Shown here: piece after piece, positions 43,572 through 52,261 of the stretch
Layout: the number at the start of each line of letters is the position of its first letter
How positions within the stretch are numbered: position 1 is the first letter of the stretch
Assembly (NCBI RefSeq): GCF_006542425.1
Contig: NZ_VFID01000007.1
Coordinates: forward strand, 248,001-312,000
Direction of reading: 5' to 3'
Origin: Pseudoxanthomonas sp. z9
GTDB taxonomy: Bacteria; Pseudomonadota; Gammaproteobacteria; Xanthomonadales; Xanthomonadaceae
Length of the DNA: 64,000 nt
The notes under the pieces: generated by a model
The model's database searches: none
What the model saw: the letters and a program-made list of their open reading frames with translations, nothing else
Told to the model about the DNA's origin: nothing
Translations under genes and position numbers: made by a program

Positions 43572-43784
43572 TCAATCCCGCAGCACGGTGACGTAGGCGC
43601 CGGTGCCCAGCACGCGGAAGGTGTCGCGATCGATCCGGTGCAGGCGCGATCCGTCTTCCAGCAGGTAGACCGGCGCGTTGTCGTGCAGCGTCGCCTCGCG
43701 CTCCCTCATGTCGCAGGCACGCAGCACATCGACGCGGCAGCGGTTGCCCGCATCGTCCTGGGCAAAGAAGTAATCGGTATTCAT
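43572..43784 (-). CDS. Small hypothetical protein (70 aa)
   Basis: A near-perfect GAGGAGG box five bases before ATG 43782-43784 gives strong support for translation. The product MNTDYFFAQDDAGNRCRVDVL continues with a strand-rich, charged sequence (YLLEDGSRLHRIDRDTFRV). No known family is recognised; it may be a small beta-barrel. Its stop codon lies four bases from the duplicated GTAG palindromes. Confidence 0.65.
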   Translation of the reverse strand: MNTDYFFAQDDAGNRCRVDVLRACDMREREATLHDNAPVYLLEDGSRLHRIDRDTFRVLGTGAYVTVLRD

Positions 43785-43882
43785 GCTTGCCTCCTCTCGA
43801 CGACGGCAAGCGAGCCTATTCCCCGGCGCGTTAAAAAGACCGTAGCGATTCGTGATCCCGGCGTGGCGATCCGTGGCGGCGG

Positions 43883-45094
43883 TCACGAAGCCACGGCGGC
43901 GTGGGGCAGGCGCATCGGTTGGGGCGCCCCGTAGGTCAGGCTGCGCCACAACCATTCGCAGGGTCCGTAGCGGAAACGCGCGAGCCACCAGTGGCTGAAC
44001 AGGATCTGCGCGCCGAAGATGCCGACCCACGCCAGCAACCAGCCGACCGCCCCGGTCTCCGGTCCCACGCCCAGGCCGATGCCGTAGAACAGGAAGATGC
44101 CCACCACGCTCTGCGCGAGGTAGTGGGTCAAGGCCATGCGCCCGACCGGCGCGAGCACGCCAAGCACGCGCTCGCCGCGCGGGCGCAGGAACAGGAGGGT
44201 GAAGCCGGCCGCCCAGGTGATGCCCAGCGCCAGGGAGTCGAGCCGGAACAGGAATCCGTTGATCCAGCGCGGCAGGAACTCCGCGCCCCAGCCCAGGTGC
44301 GCTTTCGCCAACTGGAGCAGGGTACCCGCGACCGCGATCGCCAGGCTGCCCCAGAACAGCTTCTGGAACAGCGCCCGGTGGTTTCGCGGCTGCTGCAGCA
44401 ATCGCCGGCGGCCGGCCCAGTAACCCAGCAGGAAACGGCCCAGCACGAAGCACAGCAACATGCCGCCGGACAGGCGGGTCCAGTTCACCATCGCCGCGTT
44501 GGCGGTGAACACGCGCTGCCAGTCATCCGTGCGGAAAGCCTGCAACGTCGACGCATCGATCTCGGCGCGCGATGGCAGGCCGGGGAAGCCACCTCCCAGC
44601 CAGGGCACCAGCAGGGTGGGCAGGACCAGCGCGACGAACAGGCCGCCCCAGAGCAGCACGCCATCGGGCGCGCGCCGGAACAGCACCAGCAACAGGCCCA
44701 CCACCGCGTAGGTCATCAGGATGTCGCCCCACCAGACGAAGTAGCTGTGCACCACCCCGATGATCAGCAGCCAGCACAGGCGCCTGACGAACCGCGACAG
44801 CCCCGCGCCACGCGCCTGCGCGCGCTCGATCTGGATGGCGAAACCCAGGCCGAACAGCAGCGAGAACACGGTGATGGCCTTGGCGCTGACCAGCCATTCG
44901 ATGACGCCGATCGCCACGGCGTCGAAGCCCGCGGTCGGCAGCGCGGCGCGCGCCGGTTCGGCCAGCAGGTTGTAGAGACTGAGATAGCCCAGGTTGGCGA
45001 GCAGCACGCCGGCCAGCGCGAATCCGCGCAGCGCGTCGATGAGGTGATGGCGATCTTCGGGACTGACCGGTGCATCGGCTGCGGGCATAGGCAT
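43883..45094 (-). CDS. DUF418 family membrane protein (403 aa)
   Basis: N-terminal [24 protein letters not shown] (about residues 18-41) and the C-terminal [61 protein letters not shown] are the defining motifs of the YeiB/DUF418 family, with roughly ten membrane helices. The family is related to acyltransferase-3 membrane proteins but its function is unproven. Met at 45094 with GGAAG upstream. Gap 45095-45405 has no supported gene. Confidence 0.88.
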   Translation of the reverse strand: MPMPAADAPVSPEDRHHLIDALRGFALAGVLLANLGYLSLYNLLAEPARAALPTAGFDAVAIGVIEWLVSAKAITVFSLLFGLGFAIQIERAQARGAGLSRFVRRLCWLLIIGVVHSYFVWWGDILMTYAVVGLLLVLFRRAPDGVLLWGGLFVALVLPTLLVPWLGGGFPGLPSRAEIDASTLQAFRTDDWQRVFTANAAMVNWTRLSGGMLLCFVLGRFLLGYWAGRRRLLQQPRNHRALFQKLFWGSLAIAVAGTLLQLAKAHLGWGAEFLPRWINGFLFRLDSLALGITWAAGFTLLFLRPRGERVLGVLAPVGRMALTHYLAQSVVGIFLFYGIGLGVGPETGAVGWLLAWVGIFGAQILFSHWWLARFRYGPCEWLWRSLTYGAPQPMRLPHAAVAS

Positions 45095-45405
45095 CGTTCT
45101 TCCATGGACGGGATGCCACGCTGGAGCCGCCACCGGACGCCCGCACGCGGATCGTTCCGCGCGCCCGCCGCTGCTCCATCGGGGTCTCTCGAAATGTAAC
45201 ACCGCTAACGTCCAAGTGGCCTGTGCCATCGCCAGCCCAGTCGTTGCGGATGCACCAACAACCGCGCTGGCCGGGTTCTGTCAGCTGCACGGATGGAACA
45301 ATCCAATTCCCCCACGGGCCTCAATCCCGCGCGGGAGGCTGGCCTATAGTCACCGCGCTGCCGCAGCAAGACCCGCTCCCCCTCCTGCCACCCGTGGAGA
45401 CTTCC

Positions 45406-46005
45406 ATGTCCAAGATCCTCGTCCTCTATTACTCCGCCTACGGCCATATCGAGCAGATGGCCGAAGCCGTCGCCGAAGGCGCGCGTTCCACCGGCGCCAC
45501 CGTCGACATCAAGCGCGTGCCCGAACTGGTGCCCGAAGACGTCGCCAAGGCGTCCCACTACAAGCTCGACCAGGCCGCGCCGATCGCGAAGATCGACGAT
45601 CTGGCCAACTACGACGCGATCATCGTCGGCACCGGCACCCGCTTCGGCCGGATGGCCTCGCAGATGGCCAACTTCCTGGACCAGGCCGGCGGCCTGTGGG
45701 CCAAGGGCGCGCTCAACGGCAAGGTCGGCGGCGCCTTCACCTCCACCGCCACCCAGCATGGCGGGCAGGAAATGACCCTGTTCTCCATCCTGACCAACCT
45801 GCTGCATTTCGGCCTGGTCACGGTCGGCCTGCCCTACAGCTTCCAGGGCCAGATGCGCCTGGACGAAGTCACCGGCACCAGCCCGTACGGCGCGTCCACC
45901 ATCACCGGCGGCGATGGCTCGCGCCAGCCCAGCGACAACGAACTGGAAGGCGCGCGCTTCCAGGGCCGCCATATCGCGGAAGTGGCGAACAAGCTGTTCG
46001 GTTGA
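45406..46005 (+). CDS. wrbA: NAD(P)H:quinone oxidoreductase, type IV
   Basis: 199 aa flavodoxin-like enzyme that reduces quinones by two electrons. FMN loop [19 protein letters not shown] (residues 8-26), the WrbA hallmark [49 protein letters not shown], and [34 protein letters not shown] at the end are all intact. GGAG precedes ATG 45406. Part of the redox-stress theme of the window. A hairpin follows at 46021. Confidence 0.95.
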   Translation: MSKILVLYYSAYGHIEQMAEAVAEGARSTGATVDIKRVPELVPEDVAKASHYKLDQAAPIAKIDDLANYDAIIVGTGTRFGRMASQMANFLDQAGGLWAKGALNGKVGGAFTSTATQHGGQEMTLFSILTNLLHFGLVTVGLPYSFQGQMRLDEVTGTSPYGASTITGGDGSRQPSDNELEGARFQGRHIAEVANKLFG

Positions 46006-46020
46006 TGACGCCAGCGTCCT

Positions 46021-46046
46021 CCCCTCTTCCGCCAGCGGGAGAGGGG
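46021..46046 (+). terminator. Probable wrbA terminator hairpin
   Basis: CCCCTC-TT-CCGC pairs with GCGG-GA-GAGGGG around CA, 15 bp past the wrbA stop. There is an internal mismatch and no long T-run. The motif resembles the GC hairpin at 8536, so it may be a small dispersed repeat. Confidence 0.5.
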
Positions 46047-46134
46047 TGGCGGCGGGCAGCTTGAAGAAACGGCGCCGCCGCCGTCTGCAGCAAAGCACCG
46101 GCGCTCACGCCGGCCTCGCCGGGATCGCTTCGCC

Positions 46135-47130
46135 TCAGTGGCTCTCGACCGGATACGGTCCATCCGCGAAGGATTCGGCGTGATAACCCTTGGCGCCGAT
46201 GCGTCCAGCCAACGGGCTCAATACCGTGCCTCCCGACCGGAGGCGCGCCAGCACGTCGGCGAAATCGTGCCGCGGTCGCCAGCCCAGATCCTCGCGCGCC
46301 CGCGCATTGACGTAGACGCGATCGATGCCGGCCGGCAGAAGCCAGCCGCGCCGCGTGTATTCCGCCTCGAATCCCGGCACGCGATCGCGCAGCACGCCTG
46401 CCATGTCGGCACGCAACCGCGCCATGTCCTCGCGCGCGAAAGGCGTGGTGGCGCTGACGATGTAGCGGCCGAAGCCCAGCATGGGCGCACGTTCGATCGC
46501 ACGCAGGTGCGCATCCACCACGTCCTCGATGTCCACCCGCCGGTACAGGAACTCGTTGGCTTTCAGGTTGGCGTCGCTGAAGCTCTCCCGCGCCCGCCGA
46601 TCGTCGTCTTCCTCGGCGAAGAAGCGCGAGGTGCGCAGGACGATGCAGGCCAGCTTCTGGTTGCGCTGGAACAGCTGGCACAGATCCTCGGCGGCGGCCT
46701 TGGTGACGCCGTAGATGTTCTTCGGCTCCGGCCGCACGTCCTCGGCGATCCAGGCCGCCGGTTCGCCCGGCGGCGGCACCAACGCATCCCCGAACACACT
46801 GGTCGTGCTGGTGTAGACGAACGCGCGTACCCCGCCGGCCACCGCTTCCTCCAGCAGGTTGAGCGTGCCGGTCAGGTTGGTGTCGATGAATTCCTGCCGC
46901 GAATGGGTCGCCACGTGCGGCTTGTGCAGGGTGGCCGGATGCAGCACCACCTCCACGCCCGCCATCGCCTCGCGCACGAAGGCGCGATCGGCGATCGTGC
47001 CGACCCGGTGCGTGTACGCGCCCGCCAGCAGGTCCACGCCCACCACCGCGTGCCCACGCGCCTGCAATGTGGTCACCAGCGCTTCGCCCAGGTGCCCCGA
47101 ACTGCCCGTCACCAGAACCTTTCCGTACAT
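46135..47130 (-). CDS. NAD-dependent epimerase/dehydratase (331 aa)
   Basis: Extended SDR. VTGSSGHLGEALV (residues 7-19) binds NAD(P), the YTSTTSVFGDAL strand carries the catalytic Ser/Thr, and NIYGVTKAAAEDL provides Tyr-x-x-x-Lys. The loop FRRVDIEDVVDAH-like segment (reads YRRVDIEDVVDAHLRAIERA) is that of UDP-sugar epimerase-like proteins, and the end YVNARAREDLGWRPRHDFADVLARL is typical. The substrate is not evident. ATG 47128-47130. The four-unit REP cluster lies upstream. Confidence 0.88.
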   Translation of the reverse strand: MYGKVLVTGSSGHLGEALVTTLQARGHAVVGVDLLAGAYTHRVGTIADRAFVREAMAGVEVVLHPATLHKPHVATHSRQEFIDTNLTGTLNLLEEAVAGGVRAFVYTSTTSVFGDALVPPPGEPAAWIAEDVRPEPKNIYGVTKAAAEDLCQLFQRNQKLACIVLRTSRFFAEEDDDRRARESFSDANLKANEFLYRRVDIEDVVDAHLRAIERAPMLGFGRYIVSATTPFAREDMARLRADMAGVLRDRVPGFEAEYTRRGWLLPAGIDRVYVNARAREDLGWRPRHDFADVLARLRSGGTVLSPLAGRIGAKGYHAESFADGPYPVESH

Positions 47131-47200
47131 GCTTCATGTTCCTGCCGTTTCGCCGGGGATCCTACAACGCATGTGGCAGATGATTGTGGGTGCCGTCACC

Positions 47201-47510
47201 TGTAGGAGCGGGGTGAGCCGCGACCGGTGGTTCCGGATTTCCGATATCGCGACTCACGTCGCTCCCACAGGGTGGGGATTTCCTGTGGGAGCGGCGTCAG
47301 CCGCGATGGGGGGTCCGGATTTCCGGTCGCGACTTATGTCGCTCCTACAAGGTGGAGATTTCTTGTGGGAGCGGCGTGAGCCGCGACGGGCGATTCAGGA
47401 TTTACGGTCGCGACTTATGTCGCTCCTACAGGGTGGAGATTTCTTGTGGGAGCGGCGTGAGCCGCGATGGCGGTTCGGGATCTCCGGTCGCGACTTGTGT
47501 CGCTCCTACA
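47201..47510. repeat. Four tandem REP-pair (BIME) units, period about 80 bp
   Basis: Units at 47201-47269, 47284-47349, 47364-47430 and 47445-47510. Each opens with TGTRGGAGCGGSGTSAGCCG and closes with the opposite arm CGACTYAYGTCGCTCCYACA-like sequence, so each is a head-to-head pair. Left arms use AGCCGCGA while right arms use the TCGCGACTTATG variant, i.e. two subfamilies paired. Spacers share GGTGGAGATTTCTTG. The array fills the whole gap between the epimerase and hydrolase genes. Confidence 0.92.
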
Positions 47511-47522
47511 GGGATGGGGTCA

Positions 47523-48500
47523 TCACACACCCCACAGGCGGCGCGCTTCCTCGGCGACCAGATCCGGGAACTCTTCCGGCCAGAACAGTTTGGCGCCATC
47601 GATCCGGCGCACGCCGCGCGAGTCGCCAAACACGCCGGCCAGGTAGTCGGGGCTTGCCCTGGAAAAGATGTCGTCGCCGGTGCCCCACAGGATGCGGGTG
47701 GGGTAACGGCCCTGCTTCAACGCGGCTTCCACGCCGGCCAGCACATTGCTGTCCAGGCCGAGGGCGTAGGCGTGGGTGCGCGCCGCGTTGTCGACCAGCG
47801 GGCGCAGGTACATCTCGATCGCTTCGTCGGTCGGATTGTGCGGATGGGTGAAGGTCATGCCGCCCAGGCCCTGCGGCGAGCGTGCCAGCGCGTAATCCGC
47901 CAACCAGGGCGCCAGCCATTCGGAGGCGAAACGCCCTTCGCGCGCCAGATCGATGACCGGCTTGAGCGCCGGTGGCGGGCAGTCGGTCTCGGCGTCGCAG
48001 TTGGTCAGCAGCAGGCTGCGCACGCGGGTCGGATGCGCCACCGCGAACAACTGCGCCACCGCGCCGCCGCTGTCGTTGGCGACCAGGTCCACGCTATCCA
48101 CGCCCAGCCGATCCAGCAGGTCCGCCAGCATCCGCACCTGATCCGCCGGCGTCACACCCTGGCCTTCCGCCACTTCGGTGTAGCCCAGGCCCAGCATGTC
48201 CGGCGCGATGCAGCGGCGATGCGCGGACAATCGTTCCAGCGCGCCGCGCCACTGGAAGCCGTTGAGCGGGAAGCCATGCAGGAACAACGCCGCGGGACCG
48301 CTGCCGCGCTCGACGTGGGCGATGCGTCCGAACGGCGTGCGGGTCCACTGGCGCGTGGCGTTCCAGGCCGCCGCATCCAGCATGCCCGCGCCTGTCGCGG
48401 CGCCACCGCCCGATGCCATCGCCCATGTCCGTCCCGCACCGCCGGCCCAGGCCACCGTCGCCACACCCAGTCCCAGTTTCAAAATGTCTCTGCGCTGCAT
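47523..48500 (-). CDS. Tat-exported alpha/beta hydrolase (325 aa)
   Basis: The N-terminus QRRDILKLGLGVATVAWAGGAGRTWA is a twin-arginine signal. The fold starts at LFLHGFPLNGFQWRGALERL (HG oxyanion loop), with the nucleophile elbow VANDSGGAVAQ, in which either Asp143 or Ser144 could be the nucleophile (haloalkane-dehalogenase-like proteins use Asp). The usual C-terminal His is not obvious, since the region reads RRIDGAKLFWPEEFPDLV. ATG 48498-48500. Divergent from an XRE regulator that may control it. Confidence 0.83.
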   Translation of the reverse strand: MQRRDILKLGLGVATVAWAGGAGRTWAMASGGGAATGAGMLDAAAWNATRQWTRTPFGRIAHVERGSGPAALFLHGFPLNGFQWRGALERLSAHRRCIAPDMLGLGYTEVAEGQGVTPADQVRMLADLLDRLGVDSVDLVANDSGGAVAQLFAVAHPTRVRSLLLTNCDAETDCPPPALKPVIDLAREGRFASEWLAPWLADYALARSPQGLGGMTFTHPHNPTDEAIEMYLRPLVDNAARTHAYALGLDSNVLAGVEAALKQGRYPTRILWGTGDDIFSRASPDYLAGVFGDSRGVRRIDGAKLFWPEEFPDLVAEEARRLWGV

Positions 48501-48517
48501 TTCCGTTCTCCGTAATC

Positions 48518-48538
48518 CACGTTGGTAATTCACGTTGG
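48518..48538. promoter_or_regulatory. Direct repeat in the hydrolase/XRE divergent gap
   Basis: CACGTTGG occurs at 48518-48525 and 48531-48538, 13 bp apart, 18-38 bp upstream of the hydrolase start. A further partial copy, ATCCACG, occurs at 48564. Candidate binding site of the divergent XRE protein. Confidence 0.35.
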
Positions 48539-48628
48539 GGTGGCGGCAGGATGGGCGCCGTGTCATCCACGCTCAATTACCTCGGAGGTCATGGCGGCGA
48601 TGACCGGCCGGCCGCTATGCTCGGCGCC

Positions 48629-49450
48629 ATGAACAACGCCACCGCTTCCGCCCGGGGTCCGGGGCCGCTGCTGCGCGAATGGCGCGCCACGCGCCGTTTC
48701 AGCCAGCTCGACCTGGCGCTGGCCGCGGACATCTCCGCGCGCCATCTCAGCTATGTGGAAACCGGCAAGTCCCGGCCCAGCCGCGAGATGGTGGTGCGGC
48801 TGGCCGACGCGCTGGTGCTGCCGCTGCGCGAGCGCAATGCCCTGCTCCAGGCCGCCGGCTACGCCGCGCAATACCCGGAAACGCCGCTGGACGCCCCCGA
48901 ACTGGCGCGCATCCAGCGCGCGATCGATTTCATCATCGCCCAGCAGGAACCGTATCCGGCCTTCGTCCTGGACCGGCACTGGAACATCCTGCGCGCCAAT
49001 GCCGCTGCCCTGCGGGTCAACGGCTTCCTGCTGGCCGGCCGCGCCAGTCCGCATGCCAACATGCTGCGGCACGTGTTCGATCCGGCCGACCTGCGCGCCG
49101 CGCTGGTCAACTGGGAGGAAGTCGCCGGCGATCTCGTCCATCACCTGCACGCCGAGATCGCCGCGCATCCTTCCGATCCGGTTCCGCGCCAGCTGCTGGA
49201 GGAAATCCTGGCCCATCCCGGCGTGCCGCAGCGCTGGCGCCAGCGCGATCCGGGGCAACGGGCCTCGCCATTGCTGACCACGATTTTCGAGCGCGACGGC
49301 CAGCGTCTGCAGTTCTTCTCCAGCATCACCGTGTTCGCCGCGCCGCGCGACGTCACCCTGGACGAACTTCGCATCGAATGCTGCTTCCCCATGGACGACG
49401 CCACCACCGCGTTCTGCCGGCGCCTGGCGGACGAGGCGGCATCGGGCTGA
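48629..49450 (+). CDS. XRE-family regulator with MmyB-like ligand domain (273 aa)
   Basis: Residues about 12-68 are an HTH (LLREWRATRRFSQLDLALAADISARHLSYVETGKSRPSREMVVRLADAL). The rest is the MmyB-like PAS-related domain: PYPAFVLDRHWNILRANAAALRVNGFL and LLTTIFERDGQRLQFFSSITVFAAPRDVTLDELRIECCFPMDDAT. In known MmyB-like structures this domain binds a fatty-acid-like ligand. Divergent partner of the Tat hydrolase gene. A second Met four codons upstream (48617) is an alternative start. Confidence 0.9.
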   Translation: MNNATASARGPGPLLREWRATRRFSQLDLALAADISARHLSYVETGKSRPSREMVVRLADALVLPLRERNALLQAAGYAAQYPETPLDAPELARIQRAIDFIIAQQEPYPAFVLDRHWNILRANAAALRVNGFLLAGRASPHANMLRHVFDPADLRAALVNWEEVAGDLVHHLHAEIAAHPSDPVPRQLLEEILAHPGVPQRWRQRDPGQRASPLLTTIFERDGQRLQFFSSITVFAAPRDVTLDELRIECCFPMDDATTAFCRRLADEAASG

Positions 49451-49543
49451 GGGGCATTGGCCGTGACCGGCGTCCAAATCCGTAGCCATCTCTGGGACTA
49501 AGCTGTCCCGCGCATACGGATCCCCCGTCGACAGGAGTTCACG

Positions 49544-51166
49544 ATGGCCAAGATGGAAGCGCCTTACTACCCGATCATCTACGTCCGCGGCTACGCGATG
49601 ACCCGCGGCGAGATCGACGAGACCACCGCGGATCCGTTCTGCGGGTTCAACCTGGGATCGACCGTGTACCGCGCGGTTTCGGATCCCTCGCGCAAGCCGC
49701 GCAAGTACGTGTTCGAATCGCCGATCGTGCGGTTGATGTCCGAGTTCGGCTATTCGGACGTGTACGAGGACGGGCGCGACATCCTGGATCCGGAATGGGA
49801 AACCGATGCGGAGGGGCAGCCCACCCGCAACCGGCTCGGCAGCCGCTCCATCATCATCCATCGCTACTACGACAACGCCTCGGGCCTGTTCGGCACCGGC
49901 AGCACGCCGAAAATCGAAACCTTCGCCCGAGAGCTGGGCGATCTCATCGTCAAGACCCGCGACCTCATCTGCGGCAATCCCGACAATGGGGTGAAACCAG
50001 CCGACTTCCGCTGCTACCTGGTCGCCCATTCGATGGGCGGACTGGTCTGCCGCGCATTCCTGCAGAACCCCGTGCTGGACCCGAAGCAGGCGCGCAAGTA
50101 CGTGGACAAGCTGTTTACCTACGCGACTCCGCACAACGGCATCGACGTGGCCGGGGTCAACGTGCCGCAGTGGCTGTCCGCCTTCGACATCAATAATTTC
50201 GACCGCGACAAGCGGATGCCGGAATATCTGGATCTCAAGGCCGCGTTCAAGCAGCACAAGCGCGTGGACCTGCTGCCCGAGGATCGCTTCCCGTCGCGGC
50301 GGGTGTTCTGCATGGTCGGCACCAACCGGATGGACTACGCCACCGCCGCCGGCCTGTCCCGCACCTTCGTTGGCCATGGCAGCGATGGCCTGGTGCTGAT
50401 CAAGAATGCGACCCTGCGCGGGTTGAACGCGGACGGTTCCATCGGCGCGTATTGCGCCAAGGCGTTCGCCTACCGGGCACACTCGGGTTTCTTCGGTATC
50501 GTCAACAGCGAGGAGGCCTTCCAGAACCTGGCCCGCTTCCTGTTCGGCGACGTGCGCGTGGACGTGTGGCTGGACGTGGACGACATCCGCCTGCCCGAAC
50601 CGGTGCAGAAAGCAGCCGACCAGGGACGCCAGATAGACGCGCTGTACCAGGTCGAAGCGTTGGCTTCCCCGCGCGGCAAGCTGTGGTACCTGACCCGGCG
50701 CATGTCGGAGGAAGATTCGGTGTCGTGCTTCTCGCATACCGAATGGAAGCAGCAGAAGTCGCACTACCTGTCCAGCGTGTTCCTCGCCAATCGCGCCCGG
50801 GTCAATCCGGAGCGGCGCTCGCTGTCCTACAGCATGACCCTGGGCGTGCGCGTGCCCGACTACGAGATCGAGCGCAAGCTGTGGATCAACGAGCACTACG
50901 AGGGCGGCTACCTGTTCCGCAATTCGCTGATCCTGGATCTGACACCGCCCGCGCAGGCCGGCGGCAAGTGGAAGATCAGCTATGCCTGGCAGGACGCCGG
51001 CGTGGCGGCGGCGCATACCGAAATCGACGCGAAGAAGATCAGTGGCGAGGAAGTGGAGATCGCCATCCCCTTCGACAGCCACACGGTCGCCGCCGACGGC
51101 AGCCGCCGCCCCAGCGTGCCGGGCATCCGCGGCAAGGTGAGGCTGCGGATTTCGGCATGGGAGTGA
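49544..51166 (+). CDS. Lipase-like alpha/beta hydrolase (540 aa)
   Basis: CAGGAG precedes ATG 49544. There is no signal peptide. The start PYYPIIYVRGYAMT resembles the HG/RG oxyanion loop of lipases; the elbow YLVAHSMGGLVCRAFL holds Ser163, and YATPHNGIDVAG, GSDGLVLIKNATL (acid region) and RAHSGFFGIVNSEEAFQNLARFL (catalytic His) follow. From about residue 350 a separate beta-sandwich-like domain of about 190 residues (VWLDVDDIRLPEPV; SVFLANRARVNPERRSLSYSMTLGVRVPDYEI) has no recognised family. Could be a secreted lipase using another export route or a cytosolic esterase. The next small gene is 58 bp downstream. Confidence 0.8.
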   Translation: MAKMEAPYYPIIYVRGYAMTRGEIDETTADPFCGFNLGSTVYRAVSDPSRKPRKYVFESPIVRLMSEFGYSDVYEDGRDILDPEWETDAEGQPTRNRLGSRSIIIHRYYDNASGLFGTGSTPKIETFARELGDLIVKTRDLICGNPDNGVKPADFRCYLVAHSMGGLVCRAFLQNPVLDPKQARKYVDKLFTYATPHNGIDVAGVNVPQWLSAFDINNFDRDKRMPEYLDLKAAFKQHKRVDLLPEDRFPSRRVFCMVGTNRMDYATAAGLSRTFVGHGSDGLVLIKNATLRGLNADGSIGAYCAKAFAYRAHSGFFGIVNSEEAFQNLARFLFGDVRVDVWLDVDDIRLPEPVQKAADQGRQIDALYQVEALASPRGKLWYLTRRMSEEDSVSCFSHTEWKQQKSHYLSSVFLANRARVNPERRSLSYSMTLGVRVPDYEIERKLWINEHYEGGYLFRNSLILDLTPPAQAGGKWKISYAWQDAGVAAAHTEIDAKKISGEEVEIAIPFDSHTVAADGSRRPSVPGIRGKVRLRISAWE

Positions 51167-51224
51167 GGCAAGATAGTCCACGCGCCCACTGGTTCCCGGC
51201 GCCACACGACACAAGGAAGATCGC

Positions 51225-51485
51225 ATGAACATCTGCAAGCAGGAGCACCGTTACGACGAACGCTTCGAATCGTTGCCCCTCGACCAGAGTGGGCCGGGGC
51301 GCCATCGTTGCGCGGGCTGTGCCTATCAATTGGGTTATGACGCGGGAAAACGGGGCGACGCCCGGTTCCAGCTGGATCTGGACGCATTGCCCGAAAGCCA
51401 GGCGGGCAGCGTGCGCCATCGTGATCCGGAGGCGGCGTTCCAGTTGGGTCTCCAGCTGGGCGCGTTGGCGGCGCGAGGCGCTTAG
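51225..51485 (+). CDS. Small Cys-containing hypothetical protein (86 aa)
   Basis: AAGGAAG precedes ATG 51225. The product reads MNICKQEHRYDERFESLPLD, then GPGRHRCAGCAYQLGYDAGKRGD, with CxxC in CAGC suggesting a structural metal or redox pair, and ends in a Gln/Leu-rich segment. A conserved-looking but unnamed motif. It follows the lipase gene on the same strand and is probably co-transcribed. Confidence 0.65.
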   Translation: MNICKQEHRYDERFESLPLDQSGPGRHRCAGCAYQLGYDAGKRGDARFQLDLDALPESQAGSVRHRDPEAAFQLGLQLGALAARGA

Positions 51486-51537
51486 GACGAGTTTCGATTG
51501 ACGGAATTACCGGATTTGGCGGGAGTCGAGAGGGCGG

Positions 51538-51560
51538 TCGCGACTTGCGTCGCTCCCACA
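51538..51560 (-). repeat. Solitary REP half-element
   Basis: The inverse of the GTGGGAGCGACGCAAGTCGC form, immediately left of a gene remnant at 51612-51740. Confidence 0.85.
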
Positions 51561-51611
51561 AGGATGGTTGCAGGCGCCACCACGCCGGAATTTCCGTTTG
51601 CCTGGCCATGA

Positions 51612-51740
51612 CGCCAGGCAAACAAAGCCATTGAAGTTGCCGATGCTGACGGTGGTCGTGTGGGAGAACGGGTGATGAAGGAGGAATACCTCCACTGGGA
51701 CAACCAGGCGCTGATGAAGCGGATCGGTCTGACCCGGTAG
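51612..51740 (+). pseudogene. Possible C-terminal remnant of an NTF2/SnoaL-like gene
   Basis: An open stretch after a stop at 51609 ends in TAG at 51738-51740. It contains GERVMKEEYLHWDNQALMK and then RIGLTR, which resembles the C-terminal strand and tail of SnoaL/NTF2-like proteins (EEYLYWDNQ..MKQIGL). No N-terminal part is present upstream, where the REP lies, so it seems to be a truncated remnant. ATG 51675 could start a 21-residue peptide. Confidence 0.35.
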
Positions 51741-51774
51741 TGCCCGCGCAGCAACGGGGGTCGGAAGTCGCGGC

Positions 51775-52182
51775 TTACCTCGCCTCCCCGAGGGACGAGG
51801 CGCCGGACGCGGCTTCCGCCATCACCGGTTCCGAGGCGTTGCTGCCCTCGGCCATCCAGGCGAAAAGGGCTTCGAACACCGGGCGCAGGCGGCGCGCGGG
51901 CTCGGCGATTGCGTATTCCACGCGCGGCGGCACTTCGGGATAGACGGTGCGGCTGATCAGCCCGTCGCTTTCCAGCTCGCGCAACTGCTGGGTCAGCATG
52001 TGCTGGGTGACGCCCGGAATCGCGCGACGCAGTTCGTTGAAGCGATGCATCCTCTGGCTGAGCAGCCACAGGATCTCCAGCTTCCATTTTCCGCCGATCG
52101 ATTGCATCGCGGCGCGAATCTGGTCATGCCGGGGAGCCACTTCCTCGTAGCTGCCTTCGCAGGGTTCGGTATGGTTTTGCAT
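51775..52182 (-). CDS. HxlR-type regulator, probably redox-responsive (135 aa)
   Basis: Winged-helix HxlR fold: IGGKWKLEILWLLSQRMHRFNELRRAIPGVTQHMLTQQLRELESDGLISRTVYPEVPPRVEYAI. Cys8 in MQNHTEPC lies before the HTH, like Cys6 of YodB, the quinone/diamide sensor that represses azoreductase genes. Divergent gene azoR fits that pairing. ATG 52180-52182; the overlapping TACTAGGTA (52182-52190) and the dyad at 52201-52214 are candidate operators. Confidence 0.88.
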   Translation of the reverse strand: MQNHTEPCEGSYEEVAPRHDQIRAAMQSIGGKWKLEILWLLSQRMHRFNELRRAIPGVTQHMLTQQLRELESDGLISRTVYPEVPPRVEYAIAEPARRLRPVFEALFAWMAEGSNASEPVMAEAASGASSLGEAR

Positions 52183-52200
52183 ACTAGGTATTGAAAAGCA

Positions 52201-52214
52201 TCCTTCTTGAAGGA
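52201..52214. promoter_or_regulatory. Candidate HxlR operator dyad
   Basis: TCCTTC-TT-GAAGGA is a perfect 14-bp palindrome in the 79-bp gap between the HxlR and azoR genes. Whether it or the shorter TACTAGGTA at the HxlR start is the true site is not decidable by eye. Confidence 0.4.
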
Positions 52215-52261
52215 AGCGCGATACGCCAATAGTTTCATGCGCCCCACACGAGCCAACACGC

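Noticed and set aside
47201..47510. Regularly spaced repeats suggesting a CRISPR array
   Set aside because: The units are palindromic REP pairs with nearly identical spacers, and no cas genes are nearby.
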